Shown in pieces: positions 53,287-62,014 of a DNA stretch of 64,000 nucleotides. Within the stretch, counting starts at the first letter, position 1; every line of letters starts with the position of its first letter. Made by a program: the position numbers and the translations under genes. Source of the DNA: Flavobacterium sp. LC2016-13 (GTDB taxonomy: Bacteria; Bacteroidota; Bacteroidia; Flavobacteriales; Flavobacteriaceae). The notes below the pieces were generated by a model, which saw only the letters and a program-made list of their open reading frames with translations, was not told the DNA's origin and made no database searches. The stretch is from NCBI RefSeq assembly GCF_009707955.1, contig NZ_WMDQ01000015.1, forward strand, positions 1 to 64,000, written 5' to 3'.

Positions 53287-54801
53287 ATGAAAAATAGATA
53301 TATTAAAATATTTTGTATCGCAATTGTTAGTGCAATGACATTAGCATCATGCGATAAAGGATTCGAAGAAATGAATACGAATCCAAATGCCTTAACAGAT
53401 CCGGCAGTAAAATCGATGTTTACACTTGCGGAGATTTATGTAGACGGTCAGGATTTTTCGAATACAAGAGGAAATAATATTTATGCTGCACAAATTGTAC
53501 AGCAATTTTCTTCACCAGGAGGAGCGGGTTCAAAATACACTTATTCTTCTGAGTATTCAGGAGCTCTTTTTGGAGAAACGTATGGTAAAGGTTTGAATCA
53601 GATTTTTCAATTGATGTCTGTTTTACCAAATACAGATGAAAATTCAAATGCAATTCAGGCTTTAAGAATCATGAAGGTTTTGATGTTTCAAAAATTGACA
53701 GATACTTACGGAGAAGTTCCTTATTTCGAAGCCGGAAAAGGATACAACGGAAATATTTTTGCCCCAAAATATGACACTCAGGAAGCGATCTACAATGACC
53801 TTTTAAAAGAATTAGACGAAGCAGGAACAGCATTAGATGCTAATAAAGGTTTTGTTGGTGCAGCAGATTTATATTACCAAAGCGACGTTGCAAGATGGAA
53901 AAAATTAGCCAACTCATTAATGCTTAGAGTAGCAATGCGTTTGTCTAAAGTAAATCCTGCAAAAGCTAAAGAATATGTAGAAAAAGCAGTTTCAAAAGGT
54001 GTTTTTGCTTCCAATACTGACAGTCTTGTTTTACAACATGATTCAGGTCCTGCAGGAGTTAAAACAAACCCAATCACTTCATCTTGGGTTAGAAATGATT
54101 TGAACGGAGGAGAATCTAATATAAAATTCAGTAAAACATTTATCGATTTATTGAAAAACACAAACGATCCACGTTTAAGAATCTATGCAAAATTAGAAGC
54201 AACAGGAGATAACAATCCGGCAAACCAACAAGGTCTTGCAAATGATGCTAAAGATTTTCCGGGTGGAGACAAAAAAGTTTTCTCAGATCCAAATACGTCT
54301 ACAGTTTTACGTTTAGACGCACCTACATTAATCATGTCTTATGCCGAAGTACAATATTTATTGGCCGAAGCATCAGTTAGAGGATGGAATGTTGGCGGAT
54401 CAGCTCAGGGATATTATGAAAACGGTGTAAAAGCTGCAATGGAAGTATTGACTATTTTTGGAGATAAAGTACCGGCAGTTACAGGTACAGAATATACAAC
54501 TTATATCACGACTTATCCTTTTAAAACAGCAGGAACAGAAGCACAAAAAATCGAACAGATTATAACTCAAAAATGGATTTTATTGTTGTTCAACGGTTTT
54601 GAAGCATTCTCAGAATACAGAAGAACAGGATATCCGGTTTTAGTTCCGGTTAACGATCCTACGGGAGAAACTAACGGAACAATTCCAAGAAGATTAATCT
54701 ACGATCAGTCAGAGCTTTTGACAAATGCAGATAATTATCAGCAAGCAATAAGCCGTCAGGGATTAGACAGAATGACAACTAGAATCTGGTGGGATAAATA
54801 G
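53287..54801 (+). CDS. SusD-like lipoprotein (PUL2)
   Basis: The 504-aa protein has lipobox LASC (Cys22) and begins DKGFEEMNTNPNALTDPAV, the form typical of the SusD/RagB variant with this N-terminal motif (SusD_2-like). It contains the helical pattern LKVLMFQKLTDTYGEVPYFEA and ends with an Arg/Trp-rich tail. It binds the glycan at the surface together with SusC. A GC-rich hairpin follows 29 nt after the stop, before the enzyme genes. Confidence 0.93.
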   Translation: MKNRYIKIFCIAIVSAMTLASCDKGFEEMNTNPNALTDPAVKSMFTLAEIYVDGQDFSNTRGNNIYAAQIVQQFSSPGGAGSKYTYSSEYSGALFGETYGKGLNQIFQLMSVLPNTDENSNAIQALRIMKVLMFQKLTDTYGEVPYFEAGKGYNGNIFAPKYDTQEAIYNDLLKELDEAGTALDANKGFVGAADLYYQSDVARWKKLANSLMLRVAMRLSKVNPAKAKEYVEKAVSKGVFASNTDSLVLQHDSGPAGVKTNPITSSWVRNDLNGGESNIKFSKTFIDLLKNTNDPRLRIYAKLEATGDNNPANQQGLANDAKDFPGGDKKVFSDPNTSTVLRLDAPTLIMSYAEVQYLLAEASVRGWNVGGSAQGYYENGVKAAMEVLTIFGDKVPAVTGTEYTTYITTYPFKTAGTEAQKIEQIITQKWILLLFNGFEAFSEYRRTGYPVLVPVNDPTGETNGTIPRRLIYDQSELLTNADNYQQAISRQGLDRMTTRIWWDK

Positions 54802-54829
54802 TTTTAATAATTTGATTAGTTAGTTTAAG

Positions 54830-54870
54830 TAAGTCGGGTGGCTAGTACGTCGGCCGCCCGGCTTATTTTT
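54830..54870 (+). terminator. GC-rich hairpin after PUL2 susD, attenuator candidate
   Basis: Arms 54831-54842 and 54853-54864 (AAGTCGGGTGGC/GCCGCCCGGCTT) pair over 12 bp with two G-U pairs and a 10-nt loop, followed by ATTTTTAATTT. It is far more GC-rich than its surroundings. About 230 bp of gene-free AT-rich sequence follow before the next ATG. Confidence 0.72.
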
Positions 54871-55098
54871 AATTTCTATTTTATTTTATTTAAATTTAAT
54901 GAATTGCTTCAGAACCAAATTCAATAGATTTAGTGCCCTTTTTTTCGCAAAATACAAAGTTGATTTTGCTGAAAAAGATGGAATTATTTTCGACAGAATT
55001 CAAAGTGCGATGAACACATTTCTTTCAATTTAATATGAGAAAAAAATAGAAAATTTTATCTGTAATAATAAAAATCTGCATTTGCAGTAACAATAAAA

Positions 55099-57087
55099 AT
55101 GAAACTCAAAAAAAGCTATTATTGGTTTATAAGTCTTTGTCTGGCAAATCTTTCGTTTGTAGTCAATGCCCAGAACATGGCTTTAAAAGAAGGCTGGCAA
55201 TATCGTGAAGTAAAAACAGACAAATGGTTTGCTGCCACAATTCCCGGGGAAATACATACCGATTTATTAAATAATAAAACAATACCGGACCCATTTTATC
55301 GTGACAACGAAAAAAAACTACAATGGATCGAAAAAAAAGACTGGGAATATAAAACCTCTTTTCAGATAAATGCATCAACATTAAAAAAGAAAAATACAGA
55401 ACTCGTTTTTGATGGTTTAGATACTTATGCAACGGTTTATCTGAATAATCAATTGGTTTTAAAAGCCGATAACATGTTTCGTCAATGGCGGGTAGATGTA
55501 AAAAAGATCATTAAATCAGGAAATAATGATTTAGTAATCGTTTTTAAATCAGCACAAAATGTAGTCGATTCATTGGCGAAAAAAGATTTGCCATTTGTAA
55601 TTCCCGATAATCCGCGTGCCTATGTTCGTAAAGCGCAATATCATTTTGGATGGGATTGGGGACCAAAATTCACGACTTGCGGCATCTGGAAAACACCAAG
55701 ATTAGAATCGTATGACGAGAAAACTCCGGAGAAACCATATGTACTGGATCGAAAAATAGAATTGGTACAACAGCCGGACAGTTTAGGAAAATCGTTTTAT
55801 TTTAAAATTGATGGAAAGCCCGTTTATATGAAAGGCGCCAATTATATTCCGTCAGATGCTTTTCTTTCGAGAGTAACCAAAAAAGAATACGAAAAAGTAA
55901 TTGGAATGGCGAAAGATGCCAATATGAATATGCTTCGCGTTTGGGGAGGCGGAATTTATGAAGATGATTATTTTTATGATTTATGCGATAAAAACGGAAT
56001 CTATGTCTGGCAGGATTTTATGTTTGCCGGAACAATGGTGCCGGGAGACGATGCTTTTTTTGACAATGTAAAAAAAGAAGTTCAATATCAGGTAAAACGT
56101 CTTCGTCATCATAAAAGTATTGTTTTGTGGTGCGGTAATAATGAAATAGATGAAGCCTTTAAAGATTGGGGATGGCAAAAAATGATGAAAATGCCCAAAC
56201 AAGATTCCATTCGTTTATGGAAAGATTATGTTCGTTTGTTTCAGGACAGTATTCCAAAATGGGTAAAAGAAGTAGATGATAAACGACCTTATATAAGTTC
56301 ATCGCCATTATTTCATTGGTCAAGAAAAGCCAGTATTACCGAAGGTGACAGCCATTATTGGGGAACCTGGTGGGGATTAGAAGATGTAGAAGCCGTACAG
56401 AAAAAAACAGGACGTTTTGTAAGTGAGTATGGAATGCAGGCAATGCCGACTTATTCATCTATCGAAAAATTTACATTGCCCGAAGACCGATATTTGTATT
56501 CAGATATTTTAGAAGCGCATCAAAAAGCCGGAAAAGGTTTCATGAAATTAGATTCCTATTTAAATCGCTATTTCATCAAATCAGAGAAAATAAAAAATAT
56601 GAACGTTGAGGATTATACGTACCTCACACAATGTTTGCAATATTATTCTTTGAAAAATATTATTGGTATTCACCGTTCAAAAGAACCCTATAATATGGGA
56701 ACAGTAGTTTGGCAGCTCAATGATTGCTGGCCTGTAGCAAGCTGGAGCGTAACCGATTATTACGATCGACAACCCAAAGCAGCGTGGTACGCCATGAAAG
56801 AAGCCTACAGAGATGATAAAACTCCGGAAATAGATCTTACGAGGCCAATAAATTTAACATTAGAAGATCCAAAAATTACTTGGGAAGTAAAAGGAAATAA
56901 AGTAGCTTTAAAAGCTTCAAAGTTTGCCAAATATGTAAATGTTTCCATAAAAGGATATACCGGAAAATGGAGCGACAATTACTTCGATTTGAAACCCGGA
57001 GAAGAAAAAATAATTACGTTTGAAGGTAAAATAGAAAAACCGGTTTTTAAAGTTTACTCGTTATACGATGTTTTGAAAAGGTACTAA
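55099..57087 (+). CDS. GH2 beta-mannosidase, compact form lacking two accessory domains
   Basis: The 662-aa secreted protein (signal ending VNAQ) resembles GH2 beta-mannosidases of about 850 aa. It keeps the N-terminal jelly roll (about 25-210, with NPRAYVRKAQYHFGWDWGPKF) and the catalytic barrel (about 220-570). The acid/base is in LWCGNNEIDEAF (Glu349) and the nucleophile in FVSEYGMQAMP (Glu443). The short C-terminal domain is also present (WSDNYFDLKPGEEK). Between jelly roll and barrel only a short link around residue 215 remains, and between barrel and C-terminal domain only KTPEIDLTRPI near 575. Both immunoglobulin-like domains thus seem absent. It would cleave the Man-beta-1,4-GlcNAc core of N-glycans. 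The last codons and stop lie in a downstream repeat. Confidence 0.87.
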   Translation: MKLKKSYYWFISLCLANLSFVVNAQNMALKEGWQYREVKTDKWFAATIPGEIHTDLLNNKTIPDPFYRDNEKKLQWIEKKDWEYKTSFQINASTLKKKNTELVFDGLDTYATVYLNNQLVLKADNMFRQWRVDVKKIIKSGNNDLVIVFKSAQNVVDSLAKKDLPFVIPDNPRAYVRKAQYHFGWDWGPKFTTCGIWKTPRLESYDEKTPEKPYVLDRKIELVQQPDSLGKSFYFKIDGKPVYMKGANYIPSDAFLSRVTKKEYEKVIGMAKDANMNMLRVWGGGIYEDDYFYDLCDKNGIYVWQDFMFAGTMVPGDDAFFDNVKKEVQYQVKRLRHHKSIVLWCGNNEIDEAFKDWGWQKMMKMPKQDSIRLWKDYVRLFQDSIPKWVKEVDDKRPYISSSPLFHWSRKASITEGDSHYWGTWWGLEDVEAVQKKTGRFVSEYGMQAMPTYSSIEKFTLPEDRYLYSDILEAHQKAGKGFMKLDSYLNRYFIKSEKIKNMNVEDYTYLTQCLQYYSLKNIIGIHRSKEPYNMGTVVWQLNDCWPVASWSVTDYYDRQPKAAWYAMKEAYRDDKTPEIDLTRPINLTLEDPKITWEVKGNKVALKASKFAKYVNVSIKGYTGKWSDNYFDLKPGEEKIITFEGKIEKPVFKVYSLYDVLKRY

Positions 57088-57311
57088 GATACTAATAAGG
57101 TACTAAGGTGCTAAGAGGCAAAGGTTCAAAGGTTTTTTTTAGAGGTGCATATCTCGTGCGTTTGTTTTGAGAACCTTGCGTAAATCCTTGCTTACGAATT
57201 TTGCGGTTAATTTATTGTGTTCAAAGATTTTCCGTAGAGGCGCACAGCAGTGCGTCTAACATTAGAGATTAAAAATATCCGTGTTCTATCACATATAATA
57301 AAACAAATAAA
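57081..57311. repeat. Intergenic direct repeats (GGTACTAAG-type) after the GH2 gene
   Basis: Near-tandem units AGGTACTAAG, GATACTAA, AGGTACTAAG and GTGCTAAG run from 57079 to about 57117; the first supplies the stop codon TAA (57085-57087). A segment with GAGGTGCATATCTCGTGCG and GAGGCGCACAGCAGTGCGTC, each a small hairpin (GCGCAC/GTGCGT), follows up to 57260. No gene is present. Confidence 0.6.
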
Positions 57312-59576
57312 ATGATTACAAAATACAAGCACATTGTTTTTTCAATAATTATGCTAATTAATTTACCTGCGATTTCACAGGAGAAAAAAGCAAAACAAAC
57401 TTCTACAGATTACACACAATACGTAAATCCGTTTATAGGATCTGCCGGTCATGGTCACGTATTTGTGGGAGCCAATGTTCCTTTTGGAGCCGTTCAGTTA
57501 GGACCAATAAATATTTTTGAAGGCTGGGATTGGTGCAGCGGATATAATTATGCAAGTAACACTATTTTAGGATTTACGCATACGCATTTAAGCGGAACCG
57601 GAATTGGAGATTTAAATGATATTCTTTTACTTCCTGTTTCAGGAAAAGTACCTCTTTTTAAAGGAACAAAAGAAGATATGGTAAACGGTTATGGTTCGTA
57701 TTTCTCTCATGAAAATGAAGTAAGCAAACCGGGATATTACAGCGTTTTATTGGATAAATATAAAGTTAAAGCAGAATTAACGGCAAGTGAAAGAGTTGGT
57801 TTTCATAAATATACCTTCAATTCAACGACAGATAATCATGTTTTATTAGATCTTGCCGATGGTGTGGGTTGGGATAAACCGGTTAAAACCTTCATCAAAA
57901 AAATAAACGAAAACACACTTGTCGGATATCGTTTTTCTGCAGGTTGGGCTGCTGATCAGCGTGTTTATTTTGCTATCGAATTTTCTGAACCAATTTCAAA
58001 TATTGCATTATATGATGATAAAACTGCAGTTACAGGAAACGAAGGCGAGGGTTTAAAAATGAAAGCTGTTTTAGATTTTACAACTTTAAAAAATAAACAA
58101 GTTTTAGTAAAAGTCGGAATTTCTCCGGTAAGTTATGAGAATGCTTCAGCAAACATAAAGGCCGAAATTCCGAATTGGGATTTTGATCAAACAGTAAAAA
58201 CTGCGACTTCAAAATGGAACAAGGAATTAAATAAAATTCAAATTAAAGCAAACGATAAAACAATGAAAGTTTTTTATACTTCATTGTATCATACGATGTT
58301 TGCACCATCTATTTTTAATGATGCAAACGGAGATTATCTGGGAACAGATAAAAAAGTGTATAAAAAAGCAAACTTTACAAACTACACAACTTTCTCACTT
58401 TGGGATACGTATCGCGGTTTACATCCTTTGTACACGATAACGCAGCCCGAGAAAATTAATGATATTGTAAAATCATTTTTAGCAATTTACGAACAACAAG
58501 GCAGATTACCGGTTTGGCATCTAATGGGTAATGAAACCAATACGATGAACGGAAATCATTCAATTGCCGTAATTGTTGACGCTTATTTAAAAGGATATAG
58601 AGATTACGATACAGCATTAGCTTACGAAGCGATCAAAAAAACAGCAATGCAAACCCGCGACGGAATGGATTATGTTCAGAAATTTGAATATATTCCTGCA
58701 GATAAAATGCTGGAAACCGTTGGTAACGCTTTAGAATACGCCATTGATGATTATTGTGTAGCCCAAATGGCAAAAGCATTAAACAAAACTGAAGATTATA
58801 CTTATTTCACGAAAAGAGCCAATTTATATAAACTTTATTTTGATAAAGAAACCACTTTTATGCGTGGTAAATTAACCGATGGAAATTGGAGAACACCATT
58901 TAATCCGCTTTCATCAGCACATCGCAAAGACGATTATGTAGAAGGAAATGCATGGCAATATACATGGTTAGTGCCACAAGATCCGTACGGTTTAATTGAT
59001 TTATTTGGAAGCGAAAAGAAATTTACAGACAAATTAGATTCTCTTTTCTTACTAACAGATAAAGTTGAAGGCGAAGAAATTTCACCGGACATTAGCGGTT
59101 TAATCGGACAATATGCACAAGGAAACGAGCCAAATCATCATATTCCATATTTATACGCCTTTGCAGGACAACCTTGGAAAACAGCAAAATTAATCCGTGA
59201 AATTGACGATAAATTTTATTCTACAAAACCGGACGGATTATGTGGAAATGAAGATTTAGGTCAAATGTCAGCTTGGTATGTATTGTCTTCAATGGGATTT
59301 TATTCTGTAAATCCTGCTAACGGCGTTTATGTATTAGGAAGTCCGTTAGTAAATACAGCTACGATTCATCACAAAAAAGACGTTTCATTTACCTTAAATG
59401 CAATAGACAACAGCGCAACAAATATCTATATTCAAAAAGCTGAATATAACGGAAAACCTTATACAAAATCATATATCACACAAGATATGATTGTAAAAGG
59501 CGGAGAGTTAAAATTGTTTATGGGAAGCAAACCATCGACAACTTTTGGAGTAAAGAAAGAAGACAGACCTCAATGA
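57312..59576 (+). CDS. GH92 alpha-mannosidase A
   Basis: The 754-aa protein has a signal peptide and the GH92 two-domain form: N-terminal beta-sandwich (YVNPFIGSAGHGHVFVGANVPFGAVQLGP) and C-terminal (alpha/alpha)6 barrel. The catalytic-centre motif LPVWHLMGNETNTMNGNH is of the type that carries the general acid Glu (Glu408). GNEPNHHIPYLY and DDYVEGNAWQYTWLVPQD are also conserved. GH92 enzymes are Ca-dependent inverting exo-alpha-mannosidases. With GLGNET-type acid and His nearby, alpha-1,2 or alpha-1,3 specificity is likely. It trims high-mannose glycans after SusCD import. Confidence 0.93.
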   Translation: MITKYKHIVFSIIMLINLPAISQEKKAKQTSTDYTQYVNPFIGSAGHGHVFVGANVPFGAVQLGPINIFEGWDWCSGYNYASNTILGFTHTHLSGTGIGDLNDILLLPVSGKVPLFKGTKEDMVNGYGSYFSHENEVSKPGYYSVLLDKYKVKAELTASERVGFHKYTFNSTTDNHVLLDLADGVGWDKPVKTFIKKINENTLVGYRFSAGWAADQRVYFAIEFSEPISNIALYDDKTAVTGNEGEGLKMKAVLDFTTLKNKQVLVKVGISPVSYENASANIKAEIPNWDFDQTVKTATSKWNKELNKIQIKANDKTMKVFYTSLYHTMFAPSIFNDANGDYLGTDKKVYKKANFTNYTTFSLWDTYRGLHPLYTITQPEKINDIVKSFLAIYEQQGRLPVWHLMGNETNTMNGNHSIAVIVDAYLKGYRDYDTALAYEAIKKTAMQTRDGMDYVQKFEYIPADKMLETVGNALEYAIDDYCVAQMAKALNKTEDYTYFTKRANLYKLYFDKETTFMRGKLTDGNWRTPFNPLSSAHRKDDYVEGNAWQYTWLVPQDPYGLIDLFGSEKKFTDKLDSLFLLTDKVEGEEISPDISGLIGQYAQGNEPNHHIPYLYAFAGQPWKTAKLIREIDDKFYSTKPDGLCGNEDLGQMSAWYVLSSMGFYSVNPANGVYVLGSPLVNTATIHHKKDVSFTLNAIDNSATNIYIQKAEYNGKPYTKSYITQDMIVKGGELKLFMGSKPSTTFGVKKEDRPQ

Positions 59577-59709
59577 TTTTAGATTTAAAATTGTTGATTT
59601 TAGATTTAAGAAATTAGAATTCAGTTTTCGATTTCCTGCAAGGTTTTCAAAACCTTGTAGGTATTATTATCAATACGAAATACCTAACAGGTTTTTAAAA
59701 CCTGTTAGG
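59574..59709. repeat. Direct repeats and two 27-bp palindromes between the GH92 genes
   Basis: TGATTTTAGATTTAA occurs at 59574-59588 and 59595-59609; its first bases are the stop codon of GH92 A. Palindromes follow at 59635-59661 (CCTGCAAGGTTTT arms, one mismatch) and 59683-59709 (CCTAACAGGTTTT arms, perfect). The latter is also found at 63509. Confidence 0.82.
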
Positions 59710-59724
59710 ATAACAACACAGAAG

Positions 59725-62010
59725 ATGAAATTAAAAAGTTTAATTTTTTTAGGAGTATTACAATTTTGCATTTTTGTAAATGCACAAGTTAAAACTTTAG
59801 ATCCGGCAGATTATGTAAACCCGTTAATGGGAACACAATCGCTGCACAGTCTTTCTAACGGAAATACATATCCGGCGATTTGCAGACCTTGGGGAATGAA
59901 TTTCTGGACGCCGCAAACCGGTAAAATGGGAGATGGATGGGCATATATTTATACTGCCGAAAAAATTAGAGGATTTAAGCAAACGCATCAGCCTTCGCCG
60001 TGGATGAATGATTACGGACAGTTTTCGATTATGCCGGTAACAGGAAAATTGGTTTTTGACGAAGCTGAAAGAGCAAGTTGGTTCAGTCATAAAGCAGAGG
60101 TTTCAAAACCATATTATTACAGCGTATATCTGGCAGATTATGATGTTACAACAGAAATTACGGCGACAGAAAGAGCTGCACATTTTCAAATTACATTTCC
60201 TGAAAACGAGAAATCTTCAATAGTTGTCGATGCTTTTGATAAAGGATCATATATCAAAATTATTCCATCAGAAAATAAAATTATAGGTTATACAACCCGA
60301 AATAGTGGTGGAGTTCCAAGTAATTTCAAAAACTATTTTGTTTTAGTGTTCGATAAACCATTTTCATCAAATCATACGTGGCATGATAAAACTTTAGAAA
60401 AAGATAAATTAGAAAAAACAAATAGCCATGTTGGTGCAGTAGTTGGTTTTAAAACTAAAAAAGGAGAAATAATAAATGTAAAAGTAGCATCGTCATTTAT
60501 TAGCGCAGAACAAGCTGAATTGAATTTAAAAAACGAATTAGGAACAGCAACTTTTCAGGAAACTGTAGAAGCTTCTAAAAAAGAATGGAATAAAGTTTTA
60601 GGAAAAGTAACTGCTGAAGGCGGAAGTGAAGAACAGCTAAAAACATTCTATTCTTGTTTATATCGCGCAACTTGTTTTCCCCAAAAACAATATGAAATAA
60701 ATGCTAACGGAGATATTGTACATTACAGTCCGTACAACGGCAAAACTTTGCCGGGTTATATGTACGCCGGAACAGGTTTTTGGGACACTTTTCGTGCTTT
60801 ATATCCGTTGCTAAATTTGGTTTATCCTTCTATAAACAAAGAAATGCAGGAAGGTTTAATCAACGATTATAAAGAAGGCGGATTCTTGCCGGAATGGTCA
60901 AGCCCTGGTTTTAGAGATGTAATGGTTGGAAATAATTCAGCATCAGTAGTTTCTGATGCTTATGCAAAAGGATTACGCGGTTACGATATCAATACATTAT
61001 ACGAAGCTTTACTTCACGGAGCCAATAACGAAGGACCTTTAGAGGCCGTTGGAAGGAAAGGAGTTTCCTATTACAACACTTTAGGTTATGTTCCTTATGA
61101 TGTGAGCATCAACGAAAATGCTGCAAGAACACTAGAATATGCTTACGATGATTTTGCCATTTGGAAATTAGCAAAAGCTTTAGATCGTCCAAATAAAGAA
61201 ATCAAATTATTCGAAAAAAGAATGATGAATTATAAAAACCTTTATAATTCGGAAATTGGTTTTATGAGCGGTCGAAATAAAGACGGAAGTTTTCCGAAAA
61301 ATTTTAATCCGTTAAAATGGGGAGATGCTTTTACAGAAGGAAATGCCATGCATTATAGCTGGAGCGTTTTTCATGACATACAAGGTTTGATTGATTTAAT
61401 GGGCGGAGAGAAAAATTTTACGGCAAAATTAGATGCTGTTTTTACAACACCTCCGGTTTTTGATGACAGTTATTACGGATCTGTAATACATGAAATCCGC
61501 GAAATGCAAATTATGAATATGGGGCAATATGCACACGGAAACCAGCCAATTCAGCATATGATTTACTTGTATAATTATGCAGGAGAACCTTGGAAAACAC
61601 AATATTGGTCAAGAGAAGTTATGAACCGTTTGTACAAACCAACTCCGGATGGTTATTGTGGAGATGAAGATAACGGACAAACTTCGGCCTGGTATATTTT
61701 CTCTGCAATGGGATTTTATCCTGTTTGTCCCGCAACAGACGAATATGTTTTGGGTGCGCCGTTATTTAAAAAAGTAACACTACAATTAGAAAACGGAAAA
61801 CAGTTTATAATCAACGCTCCGGATAATTCAGAAATAAATAAATATGTTCAGGAATTAAAATGGGATAATTCAAAATATTCAAACAATTACATTAATCATT
61901 TTGACATCTTAAAAGGCGGTGAATTAAATTTTGATATGACCAGTTCGCCAAATTTACAAAGAGGAACTTCAAAAAAAGATTATCCATATTCTTACTCAAC
62001 TTCAAAATAA
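59725..62010 (+). CDS. GH92 alpha-mannosidase B, divergent active-site motif
   Basis: The 761-aa protein has a signal peptide (CIFVNAQ) and the GH92 architecture (YVNPLMGTQSLHSLSNGNTYPAIC; YMYAGTGFWDTFRALYPLL). At the position where the neighbouring GH92 A has GNETNTMNGNH it reads LPEWSSPGFRDVMVGNNSAS, so the NET Glu is not conserved. Glu390 in PEW is the only nearby acid. NQPIQHMIYLY and DDGQTSAWYIFSAMGFYP-like parts are kept. This is a known GH92 subgroup by pattern, probably with another linkage specificity than GH92 A. The gene starts 16 nt after a palindromic repeat. Confidence 0.88.
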   Translation: MKLKSLIFLGVLQFCIFVNAQVKTLDPADYVNPLMGTQSLHSLSNGNTYPAICRPWGMNFWTPQTGKMGDGWAYIYTAEKIRGFKQTHQPSPWMNDYGQFSIMPVTGKLVFDEAERASWFSHKAEVSKPYYYSVYLADYDVTTEITATERAAHFQITFPENEKSSIVVDAFDKGSYIKIIPSENKIIGYTTRNSGGVPSNFKNYFVLVFDKPFSSNHTWHDKTLEKDKLEKTNSHVGAVVGFKTKKGEIINVKVASSFISAEQAELNLKNELGTATFQETVEASKKEWNKVLGKVTAEGGSEEQLKTFYSCLYRATCFPQKQYEINANGDIVHYSPYNGKTLPGYMYAGTGFWDTFRALYPLLNLVYPSINKEMQEGLINDYKEGGFLPEWSSPGFRDVMVGNNSASVVSDAYAKGLRGYDINTLYEALLHGANNEGPLEAVGRKGVSYYNTLGYVPYDVSINENAARTLEYAYDDFAIWKLAKALDRPNKEIKLFEKRMMNYKNLYNSEIGFMSGRNKDGSFPKNFNPLKWGDAFTEGNAMHYSWSVFHDIQGLIDLMGGEKNFTAKLDAVFTTPPVFDDSYYGSVIHEIREMQIMNMGQYAHGNQPIQHMIYLYNYAGEPWKTQYWSREVMNRLYKPTPDGYCGDEDNGQTSAWYIFSAMGFYPVCPATDEYVLGAPLFKKVTLQLENGKQFIINAPDNSEINKYVQELKWDNSKYSNNYINHFDILKGGELNFDMTSSPNLQRGTSKKDYPYSYSTSK

Positions 62011-62014
62011 TAGT

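Noticed and set aside
54899..55033. 44-codon frame between susD and the GH2 gene of PUL2
   Set aside because: It has no signal, no ribosome binding site and no similarity that I recognise, and lies in AT-rich spacer; probably chance.
55099..57087. Frameshift or pseudogene as explanation for the short beta-mannosidase
   Set aside because: One frame is open throughout, both catalytic Glu are present and the domain order is kept; the two gaps fall at domain borders.
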